Positions 52,261-60,680 of a stretch of DNA of 64,000 nucleotides are shown here, piece by piece. A model generated the notes under the pieces. It saw nothing but the letters and a program-made list of their open reading frames with translations, searched no databases and was not told where the DNA came from. The stretch is from contig NZ_JARUKV010000002.1 in the NCBI RefSeq assembly GCF_029688865.1, positions 124,001 through 188,000 of the forward strand, in the 5' to 3' direction. The DNA comes from Natronococcus sp. A-GB7 (GTDB lineage: Archaea > Halobacteriota > Halobacteria > Halobacteriales > Natrialbaceae). Every line of letters starts with the position of its first letter. Positions within the stretch are counted from its first letter, which is position 1. A program made the translations under genes and the position numbers.

Positions 52261-53628
52261 TTAGCTCAGCGTGGCGATCGAGGGGAGACCGTCGTCGTTC
52301 TCCTCCTCGTCGTCATCGTCATCGAGCAGTCCGTTGTCGTTCTCCTCGTCGTCGTCGATCGCCTCGAGCTCCGCGGCGTCGCCGAGCGTCAGCGTGTCGA
52401 CGGTCGCGTCACCGATCGAGATCGACGATGCGGACGCCTGGCTGACCGTCTCCTCGGCGGTGTCGGTCTCATCGGCGTCCTCGTCGTCCATCTCGTCGTC
52501 CTCAGCCGCGTCGTCCTCCATCTCCTCGTCGTCGTTCATCTCGTCGTTCGCGTTCTCCTCGTCGTCAGGCGCGTCCTCGGCGTCAGCTTCCTCGACCGAC
52601 ATGGCGGTCATCGAGTCGATGGTCATCTCCTCGACGTCGAACTGTTCGATGGTGAGCTCGTCGATCTCCTGGGTCGTTTCGTCGTCCTCAGGTGCGTCCT
52701 CGTCATCCATTTCCTCGTCGGCGTTCTCCTCGTCCTCGGCCTCGTCGTCGTTCATCTCGTCGTCGGCGTTCTCCTCGTCGTCGACGCCGTTCTCTTCGTC
52801 TTCAGCGGCGTCCTCGTCATCCATTTCCTCGTCGTCGTTCATCTCGTCGTCATCGACGGTCAGCTCGTCGATAGTGAGCTGCTCGACGTCCATCGTCTCG
52901 ATGGTCAGGGTCTGGATCGTGAGCTCGTCAGCCTCCTCGTCGATCAGATCCTGGCCGTTCTCTTCGGCCTCGTCGTTGTCGTCCTCGAGCAGGCCGTCAT
53001 CGTTCTCCTCGGCCTCGTCGTTGTCGTCGTTCAGGAGGCCGTTATCATCGTTCTCCTCGTCGTCAGCTTCGTCGGCCTCCTCGTCATCGACGCCGTTGTC
53101 CTCCTCGTCGACGTCGTTCATCTCGTCCTCGTCGAGTTCGAGATCGTCGACCGAGACGTCCTCGAGCTCGAGCGACTCGAGTTCGATGTCGGTGAGGGTC
53201 ACCTCGTCGGCGTCATCGTCGTTCATCTCGTCTTCGTCATCGGCGTTCTCTTCGTCATCGACGCCGTTCTCTTCGTCATCGACGCCGTTCTCCTCGTCAT
53301 CGACGCCGTTCTCTTCGTCCTCAGCTGCGTTCTCTTCGTCGTCAGCCGCCTCGTCCTCGTCAGCGGCGTCGGCGTTCTCGTCGAGTGCGTCCTGGAGTTC
53401 TTGCGTATCGGCGTCGAACTCCTCGACGTTCAGCTCCTCGATGGTAGCGTCTTCGACCGTGACGCTGTCGAGTTCGAGGCTCTCGACCTGGACGTTCTCG
53501 AGTGTTGCGCTCATGTCTCCGGCATCATCGCTCGCGGCTGTGGACGCTCCGGCGAGGGCAGGACCCCCCGAGAGAGCGACCAGCAGTGCAACGAGGACGA
53601 CGCCGAGTTGTTGCGATCGTGAAACCAT
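52261..53628 (-). CDS. exported hyperacidic pentad-repeat protein, paralogue B
   Basis: A 455-residue paralogue of the preceding protein. Same Sec signal (MVSRSQQLGVVLVALLVALS, then GGPALAGAS) and the same five pentad modules in order: VQVES-LELDS-VTVED-ATIEE; VTLTD-IELES-LELED-VSVDD; LTIQT-LTIET-MDVEQ-LTIDE; LTIEQ-FDVEE-MTIDS; and ISIGD-ATVDT-LTLGD. Modules are nearly identical between paralogues while the acidic linkers differ (E-N-G-V-D-D-E repeats here instead of M-M-D-D-D-E). Start at 53628 is preferred over an in-frame ATG three codons earlier because of the identical spacing to the shared promoter box. Confidence 0.78.
   Translation of the reverse strand: MVSRSQQLGVVLVALLVALSGGPALAGASTAASDDAGDMSATLENVQVESLELDSVTVEDATIEELNVEEFDADTQELQDALDENADAADEDEAADDEENAAEDEENGVDDEENGVDDEENGVDDEENADDEDEMNDDDADEVTLTDIELESLELEDVSVDDLELDEDEMNDVDEEDNGVDDEEADEADDEENDDNGLLNDDNDEAEENDDGLLEDDNDEAEENGQDLIDEEADELTIQTLTIETMDVEQLTIDELTVDDDEMNDDEEMDDEDAAEDEENGVDDEENADDEMNDDEAEDEENADEEMDDEDAPEDDETTQEIDELTIEQFDVEEMTIDSMTAMSVEEADAEDAPDDEENANDEMNDDEEMEDDAAEDDEMDDEDADETDTAEETVSQASASSISIGDATVDTLTLGDAAELEAIDDDEENDNGLLDDDDDEEENDDGLPSIATLS
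53245..53338. repeat. 21-bp in-frame tandem repeat in paralogue B
   Basis: GTTCTCTTCGTCATCGACGCC and near copies start at 53245, 53266 and 53287, followed by two degenerate copies to about 53338. It encodes the heptapeptide G-V-D-D-E-E-N. As in paralogue A, the repeat lies in an acidic linker and keeps the reading frame. Confidence 0.85.
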
Positions 53629-53656
53629 GCGGGCCACGCTACACCCAGCCGGAGAG

Positions 53657-53676
53657 TAAAACGAGACGACTGTTAC
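53657..53676 (-). promoter_or_regulatory. shared upstream box of hyperacidic paralogue B
   Basis: Minus-strand copy of the 20-bp box also found before paralogue A (19 of 20 identical), again ending 28 bp before the ATG. Conservation of both sequence and spacing, while flanking DNA differs, points to a selected promoter element. Confidence 0.7.
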
Positions 53677-53870
53677 GCCATTATCGTCGAGAAAAGATCA
53701 GTTAGAACCGTGTAACCGTCGCTAACCTCTTGTTCCTCGTCTCGTTTCCCGTGACCGTAATCGACGGCGACACGACGACGACACGACGGGAGCGATCGCC
53801 TCCGGATCGGCGGACGGAGCCACCGCAGGAGAACGGAACGTTTACCGACGCCCTCGCCAACACACGGTCG

Positions 53871-55349
53871 ATGCGCGAGTGCTTCGAACTCCGGGACGCC
53901 GACGCCGGCGGCCGTATCGGCGAACTCACCGTTCCGCGAGCGGACGTGACCGTCGAGACGCCGGCGCTGTTGCCGGTGATCAACCCGAATCTGGACACGA
54001 TCTCCCCCCGTCGGCTCGCCGAGGAGTTCGGCGCCGAGATTCTCATCACCAACTCCTACATTATCTACGGCACCGAGGACGTCCGAGAGGCCGCCCTCGA
54101 GGACGGACTCCACGAGCTGCTCGACTTCCCAGGCGCGATCATGACCGACTCCGGCTCCTTCCAGCTCGCGGAGTACGGCGAGATCGACGTCACCACCGAG
54201 GAGATCCTCGACTTCCAGTACCGGATCGGCTCGGACATCGCCACCCCAGTCGACATCCCGACCCCGCCGGACGTCTCCCGCGAGCAGGCCGAGGACGAAC
54301 TCGCGACCACGCAGGAACGCCTCGAGATCGCCGAGACCGTCGATACGGGCGAAATGCTCGTCAACGCGCCCGTCCAGGGATCGACCTATCCCGACCTTCG
54401 TGAGGACGCGGGCCGACACGCGGCCGGAACCGACCTCGACGTCTTCCCCGTCGGCGCGGTCGTCCCCCTGATGAACGACTACCGCTACGACGACATGATC
54501 GACGCCGTTGCGGGCGCGAAACGCGGGCTCGGGGCCGACGCACCCGTCCACCTCTTCGGTGCTGGCCACCCCATGATGTTCGCGCTGGCCGTCGCGATGG
54601 GCTGTGACCTGTTCGATTCCGCGGCCTACGCGCTCTACGCCCGCGACGACCGCTACCTGACGGTTCGGGGTACTCGCCATCTCGAGGACCTCGACTACAT
54701 GCCGTGTTCGTGTCCGGTCTGTGTCGCCCACTCGCCCGACGAGTTACGAGCGCTGCCCGACCGGGAGCGCGAGGAGGAGCTCGCCGCCCACAACCTCCAC
54801 GTCACCTTCGAGGAGATCCGCCGGATCAAGCAGGCGATCCGCGCCGGAAAGCTACTCGAGCTGGTCGAACAGCGCGCCCGGGCCCACCCGACGATGCTCG
54901 ACGGCTACCGCACGCTGCTCGACCACGCCGACCAGCTCGAGCGCTCGGATCCGGTCTCGAAGGGCGCCTTCTTCTACACCTCCCACGAGAGCGCCCGCCG
55001 ACCCGAGGTGCTGCGCCACCACCAACGCCTCGACCGGCTCTCGGTACCCGACTCGCTGTTTCTCACTGAGGGCGACTCGGACAGCGAGCGCTACGACGAC
55101 TCCTGGCGGGTCCAGCCGCCGTTTGGCCCCTTCCCGCGGGCGCTCTCGAAGAGCTACCCGCTCACCGCCGAAGTCCCCGAGCGAACCGACCGCGGCGCGC
55201 TCGAGGCCGCCGCCGACGGCGTCGCTCGCCTGGTCGAGTGCAATCCCGAGACCGAGTTCGCACTCGGACACCAGGGATGGCCGGCGGACGTGCTCGAGCG
55301 GATACCGGATGACGTCGATCTCGTCGATCTGTTCGGAGAGGATGGCTGA
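53871..55349 (+). CDS. tgtA: archaeosine tRNA-guanine transglycosylase
   Basis: Exchanges guanine 15 of archaeal tRNAs for preQ0, the first committed step to archaeosine. The 492-residue protein has the TGT barrel with [42 protein letters not shown] (catalytic Asp in the D-S-G-S-F-Q motif), [18 protein letters not shown] and [20 protein letters not shown], then the zinc site around CSCPVC and the C-terminal extension typical of archaea. The ATG at 53871 (MRECFELRD) is preferred over the in-frame upstream stretch. arcS, the next enzyme, is encoded 1.3 kb downstream. Confidence 0.95.
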   Translation: MRECFELRDADAGGRIGELTVPRADVTVETPALLPVINPNLDTISPRRLAEEFGAEILITNSYIIYGTEDVREAALEDGLHELLDFPGAIMTDSGSFQLAEYGEIDVTTEEILDFQYRIGSDIATPVDIPTPPDVSREQAEDELATTQERLEIAETVDTGEMLVNAPVQGSTYPDLREDAGRHAAGTDLDVFPVGAVVPLMNDYRYDDMIDAVAGAKRGLGADAPVHLFGAGHPMMFALAVAMGCDLFDSAAYALYARDDRYLTVRGTRHLEDLDYMPCSCPVCVAHSPDELRALPDREREEELAAHNLHVTFEEIRRIKQAIRAGKLLELVEQRARAHPTMLDGYRTLLDHADQLERSDPVSKGAFFYTSHESARRPEVLRHHQRLDRLSVPDSLFLTEGDSDSERYDDSWRVQPPFGPFPRALSKSYPLTAEVPERTDRGALEAAADGVARLVECNPETEFALGHQGWPADVLERIPDDVDLVDLFGEDG

Positions 55350-55477
55350 AGACCTCGTTTGCGGGTTCGTTTGCGCAGTCGCTACTGCAGCCAAACAACG
55401 ATCACAGCGCGGCTCTTCGGGAGCAGCCTCCGACACGGACCAGAACAGCAAAGGGGAGAGGACAACCCAGTAGCGGT

Positions 55478-55834
55478 ATGCTCGGGGCCGCGTCGCTCGT
55501 TCTGGGCGGAATCGTCGGGGTGTTTTTCGTCGCGTGGCTGATCGACCGCGTTCGTTCCGCCGGCAGCGAACGACGAGAATCCGCAGCGCGCCATCGGGCG
55601 GCCCAGCAACGCGAACCGCCGGTCGAGATCGGCGACACCCGCACGGTCGCCATCGAGGAATTTACGACACATCACTCCGGGACGCGCCAGGCCGTCTGCA
55701 GGATCGAGGGGTTCGTCGTCTTCGTCGAGGACCTGCCCGACGATCTCGAGGAACGAGACGTTATCGAGATCACGATCCTCTCGTTCAATCGCGGCCACAC
55801 CTCCGCGACTGCGACCTTCCTCGAGCGGGCCTGA
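55478..55834 (+). CDS. membrane-anchored TRAM domain protein
   Basis: A 118-residue protein with one N-terminal helix (about 3-24) and a TRAM domain in its C-terminal half: VEIGDTRTVAIEEFTTHHSG, QAVCRIEGFVVFVEDLPDDL and VIEITILSFNRGHTSATATF. TRAM is a small RNA-binding beta-barrel found in RNA-modifying enzymes and as stand-alone archaeal RNA-binding proteins. The membrane helix is unusual for TRAM proteins. Neighbouring tgtA and arcS are tRNA-modification genes, so a link to RNA is plausible but inferred. Confidence 0.82.
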   Translation: MLGAASLVLGGIVGVFFVAWLIDRVRSAGSERRESAARHRAAQQREPPVEIGDTRTVAIEEFTTHHSGTRQAVCRIEGFVVFVEDLPDDLEERDVIEITILSFNRGHTSATATFLERA

Positions 55835-56089
55835 TCACTCCCCGAGTTCCTCCTCGAGCGAGAGCCACCAGAGGTAGCCCTCACCGACGACCTCGTGGCT
55901 CTCGAGCCGGCCGGCTTCGACCAGCGATTCCAGCCGGGGGACCAGCTCTCCGGGGGTGACGTCGAACTCCCCGGCGAGATAGGTGGTGTTGACGACGGGC
56001 TTGGGCGCGGCACGGATCGCCTCGACGATCCGATCGTCGTCGATCGGATCGACCTCGCCGCTCGGCTCTCCGTTCGGCGGTGACGACAT
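55835..56089 (-). CDS. small winged-helix protein
   Basis: An 84-residue protein of which residues about 18-80 form a winged helix: DDRIVEAIRAAPKPVVNTTY, FDVTPGELVPRLESLVEAGR and LESHEVVGEGYLWWLSLEEE. The short acidic N-terminus is disordered. It is convergent with the TRAM gene; the two stop codons abut with no spacing. Probably a small DNA-binding regulator with unknown target. Confidence 0.8.
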   Translation of the reverse strand: MSSPPNGEPSGEVDPIDDDRIVEAIRAAPKPVVNTTYLAGEFDVTPGELVPRLESLVEAGRLESHEVVGEGYLWWLSLEEELGE

Positions 56090-56176
56090 AGCATCAGTAC
56101 GGGCTCGACCGGGTTGAATCCGTGGTCCGGCTGAAACCGAGTCGAGTTTTTCACCGCTGGCGGCGTAGCGGGCGGT

Positions 56177-56587
56177 ATGCTTCGCCCGCTGCTCCTCGCG
56201 TTCGCAGTCCTCGAGATCCTCGCTCCCGATCGAATCGTCGCCCGAGGGGAGCGCCTCGCCTTCGAGAACCCGGACGCCGGCCGACTTCGGCCGTGGACGC
56301 TCCCGCTGGCTCGACTCGAGGGACTGGCCGTCGTCTGGCTCGTTTGGAACCGCGAGACCGCGTGGCCCGGCGTCAAACCCCTGTTTGCCGTTCTCGGGCT
56401 GCCGGCGCTGTTGCAGCCGCGGGCGTTTCTGAACGTCGCGCTCGCGACGGCTTACGAGAACCCCGACGACATCGAGCCGAGGGCGTGGGTCGTCCCGCTC
56501 ACCCGACTCCTCGGCGCCTGCTACCTGCTCGTCGCGCTGTGGCCCGACGGTTCGGACGCGGGGTCGGCTCTACGGTCGGAGCCGTAG
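56177..56587 (+). CDS. membrane protein, unknown function
   Basis: A 136-residue protein with three to four hydrophobic stretches (about 2-16, 40-56, 66-90 and 104-122) interrupted by acidic connectors such as NPDAGRLRPWTLPLARLEGL and NPDDIEPRAWVVPLTRLLGA. These two connectors, each followed by a helix, suggest an internal duplication. No family recognised. It sits between a winged-helix gene and arcS. Confidence 0.75.
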   Translation: MLRPLLLAFAVLEILAPDRIVARGERLAFENPDAGRLRPWTLPLARLEGLAVVWLVWNRETAWPGVKPLFAVLGLPALLQPRAFLNVALATAYENPDDIEPRAWVVPLTRLLGACYLLVALWPDGSDAGSALRSEP

Positions 56588-56634
56588 TCGACGGCTATCG
56601 ACAGCCTCTTTCGCGCGCCGCCGCGAGATGCGGT

Positions 56635-58386
56635 ATGACCGACTACTTCGAAGTACACGCACGCGACGGGGCCGCGCGCGTGGGCGAGCTCCGCCTCGAG
56701 GAGCCGCGTTCGACCCCCGCCCTCGTCGACGACGTCCTCGAGGACGCGGGCTCGCTGTGGAGCGCCGATCGGGGGGTGCCCGAGGGCGACGACTCCCGTC
56801 TCACCGTCCTCCCCCACCGCGGCTTCCCCGGGGGGACCGCCGACGAGGTCAAAGAGTCGTTCGCCGTCGACTACCCCGACGTCGACTACCCCAGCGTCGC
56901 CGTCGTCTCGAGCGACCACGCCGACGACCACGGCACCGACGCCTACGCCGTCTCGGACGTCCAGTCGATCACGGGCCACGGCGCGGCGCTGGTCGAGGCC
57001 GTCGTCGAGGCCCGCAAGGCGATTCCGACGGACACCGCGCTCTACTTCTCGGGGGTCGCCACACCCCGTAACGTCGCCGTGCTCGCCTACGCCGGCGTCG
57101 ACATCTTCGACGAGACCGCCGCCGTCGTACGGGGGACCGAGGGTCGATATCTCACTACGGACGACGCCTACTTCCTCGAGGATCTGGAGGAACTCCCCTG
57201 TGCCTGTCCCGCCTGTCAAAAGCCGCGCGAGGAGTTCACCCGCGAGGACTGCGTCGAGCACAACGTCAACGCCCTCGAGGCGGAGCTGGGGATCGTCCGC
57301 CGACGGATCCGGGACGGCCGGCTCCGGGACTACGTCGAGGGCCAGGCCCGCCAGGACCAGTGGCTCACCGCTGCCGTGCGCGAACTCGACTCGCAGTGGG
57401 GCTACCTCGAGGAGCGCACGCCGATCCTGCGGGACGCACAGATCGACGCCGCGACCGAGGACACCCTCCGGCGAGTCGAGATCCAGCGCTACGCCGATCG
57501 GGTGACGACGCGGTACCGTAACCGCTTCGACAATCCGCTCGTGTTGGTGCCCTGCTCGGCGGCGAAACCCTACAGCGAGTCCCAGAGCCACCGCCAGTTC
57601 CACGACGCCATTCAGTTCCGGGGCCACCTCGTCTCGATGACCAGCCCCATCGGCGTCGTCCCCCAGGAACTCGAGACGACCTACCCCGCCCAGCACTACG
57701 ACACCGTCGTCACGGGTCGCTGGTCCGAAGACGAGAAACGGTTCGTGAGTACCGTCCTCGAACGGTACCTCGAACGCAACTCCTACCCGGAGATCATCGC
57801 CCACGTCCCCGACGAGGGCTACCGCGATATCGTCGGACGGGTCGAGGACGAACTCGACCTCGACGTCACCTACACCGTCGAGGAGCATCCGACCGACACC
57901 GAGTCGCTGGCGAACCTCCAGCGGACGCTCTCTGGAGAGCTCAAGTACTCCAAGCGCGAGCGCGAGCACAACACCGTCCGCGCCATCGCGGACTATCTGC
58001 TCGGCGACGGGGCGGGCGACGAGCTCTTCTCCGACATTCAGACGACGAGTCGGTACCCGAAGATCCAGGTTCGCGACCGGGAGGACACCCAGCTGGCGAC
58101 GATGGTCCCCCAGTACGGGACGCTATCGTTCACGCTCGAGGGCGCCAGGATGTGGGTCGACAGCGAGGCGCCCACGAAACGGGTCGAGATCGACGGCTTC
58201 GTCCCCCACGGCAGCGTGCTCGCGCCGGGGGTCGTCGACGCCGACGAGGAGATTCGAGTGGGCGACGAGGTCGTCGTCGAGGGGCCGAAGGCGTTCGGCG
58301 TCGGCCGCGCCGAGATGTTCGGCCGCGAGATGGCCGAGAGCACGCGCGGCATCGCCTGCGAGATTCGTCACGTCGAGGAGAAGTAG
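56635..58386 (+). CDS. arcS: archaeosine synthase ArcS
   Basis: Converts preQ0 at tRNA position 15 to archaeosine using an amino donor. The 583-residue protein keeps the TGT-like N-terminal half (YFEVHARDGAARVGELRLEE, ALYFSGVATPRNVAVLAYAG) and the ArcS-specific region with PCSAAKPYSESQSH, IGVVPQELETTYPAQHYDTV and a C-terminal PUA domain (about 505-583, YGTLSFTLEGARMWVDSEAP and VVDADEEIRVGDEVVVEGPK). It follows tgtA in the same region, the usual pairing for this pathway. The ATG at 56635 gives MTDYFEVHARD. Confidence 0.95.
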   Translation: MTDYFEVHARDGAARVGELRLEEPRSTPALVDDVLEDAGSLWSADRGVPEGDDSRLTVLPHRGFPGGTADEVKESFAVDYPDVDYPSVAVVSSDHADDHGTDAYAVSDVQSITGHGAALVEAVVEARKAIPTDTALYFSGVATPRNVAVLAYAGVDIFDETAAVVRGTEGRYLTTDDAYFLEDLEELPCACPACQKPREEFTREDCVEHNVNALEAELGIVRRRIRDGRLRDYVEGQARQDQWLTAAVRELDSQWGYLEERTPILRDAQIDAATEDTLRRVEIQRYADRVTTRYRNRFDNPLVLVPCSAAKPYSESQSHRQFHDAIQFRGHLVSMTSPIGVVPQELETTYPAQHYDTVVTGRWSEDEKRFVSTVLERYLERNSYPEIIAHVPDEGYRDIVGRVEDELDLDVTYTVEEHPTDTESLANLQRTLSGELKYSKREREHNTVRAIADYLLGDGAGDELFSDIQTTSRYPKIQVRDREDTQLATMVPQYGTLSFTLEGARMWVDSEAPTKRVEIDGFVPHGSVLAPGVVDADEEIRVGDEVVVEGPKAFGVGRAEMFGREMAESTRGIACEIRHVEEK

Positions 58387-58471
58387 CGGTCGTTACTTTT
58401 TCGCGATCCGTCGCCGTGACCTCTCGCATTTAGCCTGTTTTGGGGCTCCGCAGCCCGATCCGAGACCACGC

Positions 58472-58636
58472 TGCGGTGGCGCGCGCCGGACGACGGCGAG
58501 CGTAACGAAGCGCGAGCCGTCGCCCGATACTGCGCGAGGTCGTCGTGAGCAGCGCGAACGAAGGCCTGTCAGAGTGTACTCTGACAGCCGATTCGCTCAC
58601 TCCCTGCGGTCGTTCGCTCATCCCTCGCGCAGTATC
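58472..58636. repeat. composite intergenic repeat: REP-like core plus large palindrome
   Basis: TGCGGTGGCGCGCGC at 58472-58486 repeats position 3019-3033 exactly and is followed by a hairpin with perfect arms GACGGC/GCCGTC (about 58491-58520). Just beyond, a larger palindrome spans 58526-58636: outer 13-bp arms (58526-58538 and 58624-58636, GATACTGCGCGAG and its complement) and a central 22-bp palindrome (58566-58587, CTGTCAGAGT-GT-ACTCTGACAG). Probably a nonautonomous palindromic element or an extended terminator. Confidence 0.75.
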
Positions 58637-58756
58637 TCGAACGGACCTCACTGTCGCTCGAGCCAACTCGACAGCACGCGCCACGCCAGACAATCCGGAC
58701 GGTCCGAACTGGGAGCCTCGGTCATTGTTCGGCAAAGAATCCCCTATCAACCACCG

Positions 58757-58864
58757 TCAGCGTCCCGGACACTCCTTCAACAGGTGCTCTCGATAGATCG
58801 GTGCGGGAACCTGCGAGCCGCAGTACTCGCACTCGAGTCGGTCCACAGTCGGGCGATCGGTCAC
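58757..58864 (-). CDS. C2HC zinc-finger microprotein
   Basis: A 35-residue protein with a GTG start at 58864, ending KECPGR. It has a C-x2-C-x10-H-x4-C pattern (ECEYCGSQ...REHLLKEC), a plausible single zinc finger. A longer in-frame extension exists upstream but is Ser/Arg-rich and implausible, so the short form is chosen. Zinc microproteins of this size are common in haloarchaea; function unknown. Confidence 0.55.
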   Translation of the reverse strand: MTDRPTVDRLECEYCGSQVPAPIYREHLLKECPGR

Positions 58865-58916
58865 GCTCTGCAATACCCTCCACAACGGAGTAGCCGTTTC
58901 GACCCCACCCGACGGC

Positions 58917-59192
58917 TCACTCGCGGATCGATGGCACGAGATCCAGCGAGACCGCGGCGATCGCGAAACCGAGGACGACGAGGGCGAGGCTGACAACTGC
59001 GCCGGTCGTCCCGGCCGCCTCGAGCAGCCCGCGGACGCCGGTCGCGACGAACAGTAGGGCGAACCCGAGCAGCGCGACGGTACCCGCGACGTCGAGCAGC
59101 GCGTCTCTAACGGCGGCGCGGACGACGGCGTACAGTTCCTCGCGATCGCCCTCGTTCACCGTTCCGCCGTCCGGTTTCGGCTTCGTTCCCAT
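58917..59192 (-). CDS. small membrane protein
   Basis: A 91-residue protein with two hydrophobic helices (about 36-56 and 66-87) after a charged 30-residue N-terminus (MGTKPKPDGGTVNEGDREEL). Start at ATG 59192 is likely, with an alternative in-frame ATG two codons upstream. Function unknown; the layout resembles many haloarchaeal two-helix proteins. Confidence 0.7.
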   Translation of the reverse strand: MGTKPKPDGGTVNEGDREELYAVVRAAVRDALLDVAGTVALLGFALLFVATGVRGLLEAAGTTGAVVSLALVVLGFAIAAVSLDLVPSIRE

Positions 59193-59290
59193 ATCCACTG
59201 ACGCGTTTCGAGGTGTATAAGTTTTCGAGAACGAACGCTCGAGAGCGGTCGACCGAACGGTTATTCAGTCCGCGCCTCCGACCGACCGTC

Positions 59291-60322
59291 GTGAACCTCT
59301 CGATCGTCGACCTGGCGCCCGTTCGGGACGGGGAGAGCGCGACCGAGGCCTACGAGCACACCACCGAACTCGCTCGAGTCGCCGAGGAACTGGGCTACGA
59401 GCGGTTCTGGGTGGCCGAACACCACGGGCTGGCCGACTCGATCGCGAGCACCACGCCGGAGGTGCTGATCGCCCACCTCGCCGCAAAAACCGACGACATT
59501 CGGGTCGGTTCGGGAACCGTCCTGCTGAACCACTACAGCCCGTTCAAGGTCGCCGAGACGTTCGCCTCGCTGGACGGGCTGGCGCCCGGTCGGGTCGACC
59601 TCGGGCTGGGTCGCGCGACGGGGATGCCCGAAGTCGACCGCGCGCTGGGTACCGAGCGTCGCAAGCGCAACCCCGACCAGGACCACCGGGAGAAGGTCGA
59701 GGCCGCCACGAGCCATCTCTACGACGGGTTCGAGGCGGGCCACCCCTACGCCGACATCCAGCTGCCGCGCTCGGCCGATGACGTCCCCGAGGTCTGGGTG
59801 CTCGGCTCGAGCCCCTCGAGCGCCGAGATCGCCGGGGAGCTCGGTCTCAGATACTGTTTCGCGGCGTTCATCCGCCCACGGCTCGCCGAACGGGCGTTCG
59901 AAACCTACCGAAACAGCTTCGATCCCTCCGCGTTCGGCGCCGGACCCGACGAGCCTCGGGGAATGCTCGCGGTGAACGCGGCCTGCGCCGAGACCGACGA
60001 GGAGGCCGCGCGGCTGCGGGCGACGGCCGAGGCCTCGTACGAGCGGATGCAGCGCGGCGTTGTCGGCTCGCTGCCGCCGGTCGAGGAAGCGATCGACGAA
60101 CTCGGCGGCGTCCCGGAGCCGACGCCGAGCCCACTTCCGGACGGCGAGTGGCCGCGCTCGATCTCGGGAAGTCCGGAGACCCTGAGCGACCTGTTCGAGC
60201 AACTAACCGACCGGGTCGGCGTCGACGACGTGATCGTTCAGAACCTGATCGCCGATCACGAGGACGTGATTCGCTCGCACGAACTGCTCGCGGAGGCGGC
60301 CGAGCTCACGGTCGCGCGTTGA
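59291..60322 (+). CDS. LLM-class (luciferase-like) oxidoreductase
   Basis: A 343-residue TIM-barrel flavin or F420-dependent oxidoreductase. It begins at GTG 59291 (NLSIVDLAPVRDGESATEAY) and has ERFWVAEHHGLADSIASTTP, IRVGSGTVLLNHYSPFKVAE, LAPGRVDLGLGRATGMPE and PEVWVLGSSPSSAEIAGELG, the pattern of the luciferase-like family. In haloarchaea such proteins often use F420. Reaction unknown. The N-terminal NLSIVDLAPV fits the first barrel strand, supporting this start over an upstream in-frame region. Confidence 0.87.
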   Translation: MNLSIVDLAPVRDGESATEAYEHTTELARVAEELGYERFWVAEHHGLADSIASTTPEVLIAHLAAKTDDIRVGSGTVLLNHYSPFKVAETFASLDGLAPGRVDLGLGRATGMPEVDRALGTERRKRNPDQDHREKVEAATSHLYDGFEAGHPYADIQLPRSADDVPEVWVLGSSPSSAEIAGELGLRYCFAAFIRPRLAERAFETYRNSFDPSAFGAGPDEPRGMLAVNAACAETDEEAARLRATAEASYERMQRGVVGSLPPVEEAIDELGGVPEPTPSPLPDGEWPRSISGSPETLSDLFEQLTDRVGVDDVIVQNLIADHEDVIRSHELLAEAAELTVAR

Positions 60323-60351
60323 CCCGGCTCGGCTGGGTTGAAACCGCGCCG

Positions 60352-60546
60352 TTACCAGTGGGCCACCAGATTGGCCAGATCGGCAGCGATCGCGAACGGT
60401 AGCAACAACACTACCGCCGCGTACACGAGAGCGACCAGGAAGGTATCGCGGACGCTTCGGTCTAGGAAGTCCTCCGACGTCAGTGAGTGACGTACCGAGC
60501 CGAGCAGCGTCTTCGTTTCTCCGAACACCTGTCCGGTTCTGTTCAT
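60352..60546 (-). CDS. small single-span membrane protein
   Basis: A 64-residue protein with an amphipathic N-terminal half (TGQVFGETKTLLGSVRHSLT) and one strong transmembrane helix (about 36-58), ending LANLVAHW. Function unknown. It lies between the luciferase-like gene and the response-regulator operon. Confidence 0.65.
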   Translation of the reverse strand: MNRTGQVFGETKTLLGSVRHSLTSEDFLDRSVRDTFLVALVYAAVVLLLPFAIAADLANLVAHW

Positions 60547-60680
60547 CGTCAGTGCTCACCCCCGTGACGGGATCTCATAGCAATACTCACCCTGATCTGG
60601 GGGATGGACACCAATAATTGTACTCATTGCATTACGAAGGTGTTCGGTTACGGGCGGATCGGTCTGGCCGACCGATCCTA

